A stretch of 11,224 nt of DNA, taken from DAOOWV01 sp035371485. GTDB lineage: Bacteria > Patescibacteriota > Dojkabacteria > JAFGLO01. Both the position numbers and the translations under genes were made by a program. The stretch covers positions 1 to 11,224 of the forward strand of contig DAOOWV010000031.1 of NCBI GenBank assembly GCA_035371485.1, written 5' to 3'. Positions within the stretch are counted from its first letter, which is position 1, and each line of letters opens with the position of its first letter. Under the pieces are notes generated by a model. The model was not told where the DNA came from. It did not search any database and saw only the letters and a program-made list of their open reading frames with translations. Positions 9,183-11,224 of this stretch are shown here, in pieces.

Positions 9183-10703
9183 TCAAAAGTCCTTCCTTTT
9201 TGAAAATCTATTTTCTAAGTATTCATTACGAATAATAAATGTTCTTCTGTTATCTATTTTTGAATTTGTATTTTTTAAAGGTTTAAATTCAATTGTCGAA
9301 TCAAAGCCTATTACTGTTCCTTTCTTAGTTTCTTCTTCTTTAGCAATATTTGATGAAATATATCTCAGACTATAAAACTCCCAACCAACCTCATCAGGAT
9401 TTCTCCTTTCTGAATCAATATCTTCAACCGTAAAATTTATTGGTAAATAATCTGCTAAACGAATAGCGACAGAACCTCCTTTCTTTATTATAGGTTCTAA
9501 GCATGATAATTTACTCAATACAACTCTATTTGAATCTATTTGGACAATATCAGAATTTATGTACATAACTTTCTGTGGTTGTGAAAACTCAATCACCGGA
9601 AGACCAAATCTGTAATAACAATTTCTTGATTTCTTCAGACCGCCAACCAATTCTAAAGGTGGTTTTTGAGCTGTCTCTATATGAAGTTTTACACACACAT
9701 CTTTTGAAAAGTTTATGAAATATACATATAACTGGTCATCTTCAAAATTTTGAATAAATTTATTTTCCATAAAAGATTCACTCAAATTTAAATCTTCTTT
9801 TGACAACAAAATAAAATCTAAGCCATATTTGATTTTATTTTTTAATGGTGAGTAAAAATCATCTTCTTCATTCTGAACAAAAAATACTTTATTTGAAGAT
9901 GTATAAAACAGCGACTTTAAGGTATTTAAATCAGTTATTTTTTCACCAGTTTCCTGGTCAAAAAAAGCAATTCTTGAATCTAAGTAATCCAAAACAATTT
10001 TGGTATCTACAGAATTCGAATCCTTTAAAACATTGGTTTTGGGTTTCTTATTAAGAATATCTGCATAAGAACGACCATCCCAAATTTTATAGAAATTAAA
10101 GATTGTTCTCTTATAAGACTCATTACGAGAATTTGGGAAAAACAGAGAACAGAAATATTGATAACTAATATTAATGTCTTGTGGTTTTAAGCCTCTATTT
10201 CTAAATTTATCCGCCCAACGCAATAAATCAGAATTTTTCATTTCATGAGACTTTACAGGATACTGAACATAACGACCCGCACCTGGGTGGTCATCAGGAA
10301 TTTCTAGATTTCTTCCATTTTTTTGAAAAAGATTACGCACTCTTCTCCATAGATTTATCTGATTAGAAAAATATCCATTACAAATACTATTATTATCAGA
10401 GAGTCTATACGAAGAATAATTATCTTTGATTTTCTGATAATAACTATCAGAGCCTGAAGACATTACAGAATCAACATCACCAACAATCTTTACTTGATAA
10501 GCAGCTATAGCAATAGCCTCTAAGTCATCATAGCAATATGTATCTTTGGATTGAATTAATCTAATTATTTTATCTTCTTCAAAACCAGACATTAGTGCAA
10601 ATTCAGAAAAAGTATAATCATCTACCGAAAGCTTAAAAGAATAAGTATTCGGATAATTTATGAGAAAATAATCTAATACAACTTTTCCAAATTTCTTTAA
10701 CAT
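9183..10703 (-). CDS. Unrecognised 506-residue protein, first structural gene of the putative defence operon
   Basis: No known domain is recognised. Residues 30-76 are helical (FSEFALMSGFEEDKIIRLI, then LEAIAIAAYQVKIVGD) and could fold as a small helical or HTH-like unit. Residues about 86-190 look like a conserved core: Y-x-K-I-K-D-N-Y, FSNQINLWRRVRNLF near 112-126, PDDHPGAGRYVQYPVKSHEM at 136-155, and SYQYFCSLFF near 180-189. The dense invariant-type residues (two W, several H, P, G, D) suggest a functional pocket, but I cannot match it to a nuclease. The C-terminal half is β-rich, with LKNKIKYGLDFILLSKED and QIDSNRVVLSKLSCL. There is no signal peptide or membrane segment. It follows the regulator gene by 23 bp and ends 2 bp before the next start. 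A target-recognition or effector role is possible, but only because of its position. Confidence 0.8.
   Translation of the reverse strand: MLKKFGKVVLDYFLINYPNTYSFKLSVDDYTFSEFALMSGFEEDKIIRLIQSKDTYCYDDLEAIAIAAYQVKIVGDVDSVMSSGSDSYYQKIKDNYSSYRLSDNNSICNGYFSNQINLWRRVRNLFQKNGRNLEIPDDHPGAGRYVQYPVKSHEMKNSDLLRWADKFRNRGLKPQDINISYQYFCSLFFPNSRNESYKRTIFNFYKIWDGRSYADILNKKPKTNVLKDSNSVDTKIVLDYLDSRIAFFDQETGEKITDLNTLKSLFYTSSNKVFFVQNEEDDFYSPLKNKIKYGLDFILLSKEDLNLSESFMENKFIQNFEDDQLYVYFINFSKDVCVKLHIETAQKPPLELVGGLKKSRNCYYRFGLPVIEFSQPQKVMYINSDIVQIDSNRVVLSKLSCLEPIIKKGGSVAIRLADYLPINFTVEDIDSERRNPDEVGWEFYSLRYISSNIAKEEETKKGTVIGFDSTIEFKPLKNTNSKIDNRRTFIIRNEYLENRFSKRKDF
9190..9196 (-). promoter_or_regulatory. Ribosome binding site that decides the start of the coiled-coil gene
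   Basis: The minus-strand sequence GGAAGGA lies inside the last codons of the 506-residue gene. Its spacing is 9 nt to the ATG at 9180 and 3 nt to the in-frame TTG at 9186. The ATG is therefore preferred. It lies only 2 bp past the upstream TGA (9183-9185), which favours reinitiation by the same ribosomes. Confidence 0.75.
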
Positions 10704-10726
10704 CGTTTATCTATGACTCTAAAAAA

Positions 10727-10945
10727 TCATTTATCCTCTATATCTGTATTCATTACACAAATATCACCGACATCACACTTCAAGGCTTTACAGATTTTCT
10801 GCATACTTTCCATGGAGATAAATTCTCCACGCCCAAGTTTTGCCAAAATGTTTGTAGATATACCAGCCATTTCGATAAGTTCTGTTTTATTTTTAATTCC
10901 CTTATCAATAAGTAATTTCCATAATTTTCTGTAGTCTACGTCCAT
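10727..10945 (-). CDS. Small Cro/C1-type (Xre) HTH transcriptional regulator
   Basis: This 72-residue protein is almost entirely one helix-turn-helix DNA-binding domain. KLWKLLIDKGIKNKTELIEMAG forms helices 1 and 2, and GISTNILAKLGRGE holds the turn and recognition helix. MESMQKICKALKCDVGDI forms the closing helices typical of the stand-alone HTH_26/Xre group found beside restriction and defence genes. There is no dimerisation or peptidase extension. An AAGGAC ribosome site lies 5 nt before the ATG, directly after an extended -10 promoter. A palindrome over the start codon suggests it represses its own operon. It is the promoter-proximal gene, 23 bp ahead of the 506-residue gene, and probably controls all the downstream genes. 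Family identity is firm; autoregulation is inferred. Confidence 0.9.
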   Translation of the reverse strand: MDVDYRKLWKLLIDKGIKNKTELIEMAGISTNILAKLGRGEFISMESMQKICKALKCDVGDICVMNTDIEDK

Positions 10946-10962
10946 AATATGTCCTTATTATG
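10943..10962. promoter_or_regulatory. Perfect palindrome, candidate operator of the Xre regulator
   Basis: On the minus strand CATAATA and TATTATG form a perfect 7-bp inverted repeat around a 6-bp centre, AGGACA. It lies immediately downstream of the -10 hexamer and covers the predicted transcription start, ribosome site and ATG of the regulator gene. This geometry fits a dimeric repressor operator. In RNA the same repeat could form a small hairpin with the ribosome site in its loop. AT-rich palindromes do arise by chance, so function is inference. Confidence 0.5.
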
Positions 10963-10971
10963 ATTATACCA
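10963..10971 (-). promoter_or_regulatory. Extended -10 promoter of the operon
   Basis: The minus-strand sequence TGGTATAAT matches the extended -10 consensus TGnTATAAT exactly. No good -35 hexamer lies at 16-18 bp; the nearest candidate, TTGAAC, is 21 bp away, as expected for an extended -10 promoter. The predicted start is near 10956, giving a very short leader of about 11 nt before the regulator ATG. No other strong promoter was noticed in the operon, whose genes lie at most 23 bp apart. Confidence 0.65.
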
Positions 10972-10994
10972 CGGTTTTATGAAAATTTGGTTCA

Positions 10995-11058
10995 AAAATC
11001 ACGTTTTCACAAGATTTTTTTAGAAAATATGAAGTTTTAACCAGAAATAAGTGATTTT
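10995..11058. repeat. 8-bp inverted repeat flanking the promoter-upstream region
   Basis: AAAATCAC (10995-11002) and GTGATTTT (11051-11058) are exact inverse complements separated by 48 bp. The right arm overlaps the stop codon of the truncated acidic gene, and the left arm lies about 24 bp upstream of the -10. It could be an upstream regulator site or chance in AT-rich DNA. The rest of 10972-11056 holds A/T tracts and no gene that I can support. No convincing terminator for the acidic gene is visible. Confidence 0.25.
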
Positions 11059-11185
11059 AGTATTCTCCTTCCCAGCCATCGCCGAATTCTTCCCTCATTT
11101 CAGCCTGAGCATCCAAATCTCCGCACATGGCATCATCGTAAACTTGGTCGTAATAATCATCGTAATCACGAACTGATAGGAACTG
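11057..11185 (-). pseudogene. Tail of a small acidic protein gene, 5' part cut off at a mobile-element-like boundary
   Basis: A 42-codon open stretch ends at TAA (11057-11059). It encodes a strongly acidic, tyrosine-rich peptide (VRDYDDYYDQVYDDAM, then REEFGDGWEGEY at the end). It looks like genuine C-terminal coding sequence: codons are more GC-rich than in the operon and composition is biased. The frame hits a TGA at 11186-11188 inside sequence resembling an IS end. The only ATGs are late (11126-11128 and 11096-11098) with no convincing ribosome site. The simplest reading is a gene broken by an insertion. A very short intact gene from an internal ATG is less likely. No family is recognised. 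Confidence 0.4.
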
Positions 11186-11224
11186 TCATTTCGGGTTTTT
11201 TGCGGTTTCGGGTCAAAATTCGGT
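11184..11224. mobile_element. Possible insertion-sequence terminus (IS21-like), runs off the window
   Basis: The sequence from 11184 starts TGTCATTTCGGGT. It repeats TTTCGGGT at 11189-11196 and 11206-11213, followed by a related ATTCGGT at 11218-11224. Termini starting TGTCA with short internal direct repeats of a TTTCGGG-like motif are typical of IS21-family ends, where the repeats are transposase-binding sites. The acidic reading frame breaks just here. No transposase gene is in view, so family assignment rests only on this terminal pattern. Confidence 0.4.

Noticed and set aside
9181..9186. TTG start at 9186 for the coiled-coil protein
   Set aside because: The ribosome site is only 3 nt away from the TTG, whereas the ATG at 9180 is correctly spaced at 9 nt.
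8915..9235. Plus-strand open frame of 106 codons across a gene junction
   Set aside because: It is antisense to the start of the coiled-coil gene and the end of the 506-residue gene. No ribosome site or recognisable domain was found.
10713..10934. Plus-strand open frame of 73 codons opposite the Xre gene
   Set aside because: The minus-strand frame is a textbook HTH protein with promoter and ribosome site. The plus-strand frame is its shadow.
10972..11056. CRISPR-like or tRNA structure in the intergenic region
   Set aside because: There are no regularly spaced repeats and no cloverleaf; the region holds only A/T tracts and one long-range 8-bp inverted repeat.

Overview
The window is an AT-rich stretch from a bacterial accessory region. 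It holds one tightly packed operon, entirely on the minus strand, that looks like a phage-defence locus. The host cannot be fixed from the sequence. Low GC, strong AGGAGG-type ribosome sites and a transposase tail of a kind I associate with spirochaetes such as Treponema make a gut or oral spirochaete plausible, but a low-GC Firmicute is not excluded.

Layout from right to left, in the direction of transcription. At 11184-11224 the sequence resembles an insertion-sequence end (IS21-like) that cuts off the 5' part of a small acidic gene, whose tail survives at 11057-11185. A promoter region follows, with an extended -10 (10963-10971) and a perfect 7+7 bp palindrome (10943-10962) over the transcription start, ribosome site and start codon of a small Cro/C1-type regulator (10727-10945). 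Four closely spaced genes come next: an unrecognised 506-residue protein (9183-10703), a 646-residue coiled-coil protein with a degenerate AAA+-like C-terminus (7240-9180), an unrecognised 304-residue protein (6315-7229), and a 1745-residue superfamily 2 helicase with a C-terminal DUF1998/MZB cysteine motif (1066-6303). Last is a HsdM-type N6-adenine DNA methyltransferase (1-1053). Its final visible residues switch to what looks like the C-terminal end of an IS91-like transposase, so the methylase is probably truncated and fused to a mobile-element remnant.

Gaps between the operon genes are 2 to 23 bp, and several ribosome sites overlap the preceding stop codon. Co-transcription and translational coupling are therefore likely, with the Xre-like protein a probable autoregulator. 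A giant DUF1998 helicase beside a DNA methylase and co-operonic unknowns recalls Druantia (DruE) and DISARM (DrmA/DrmB). The three middle proteins match none of the DISARM or Druantia subunits I can recognise, and no nuclease motif is visible. I regard it as a candidate Druantia/DISARM-like defence system, possibly a new variant. The methylase arm may be broken and mobile-element debris lies at both ends.
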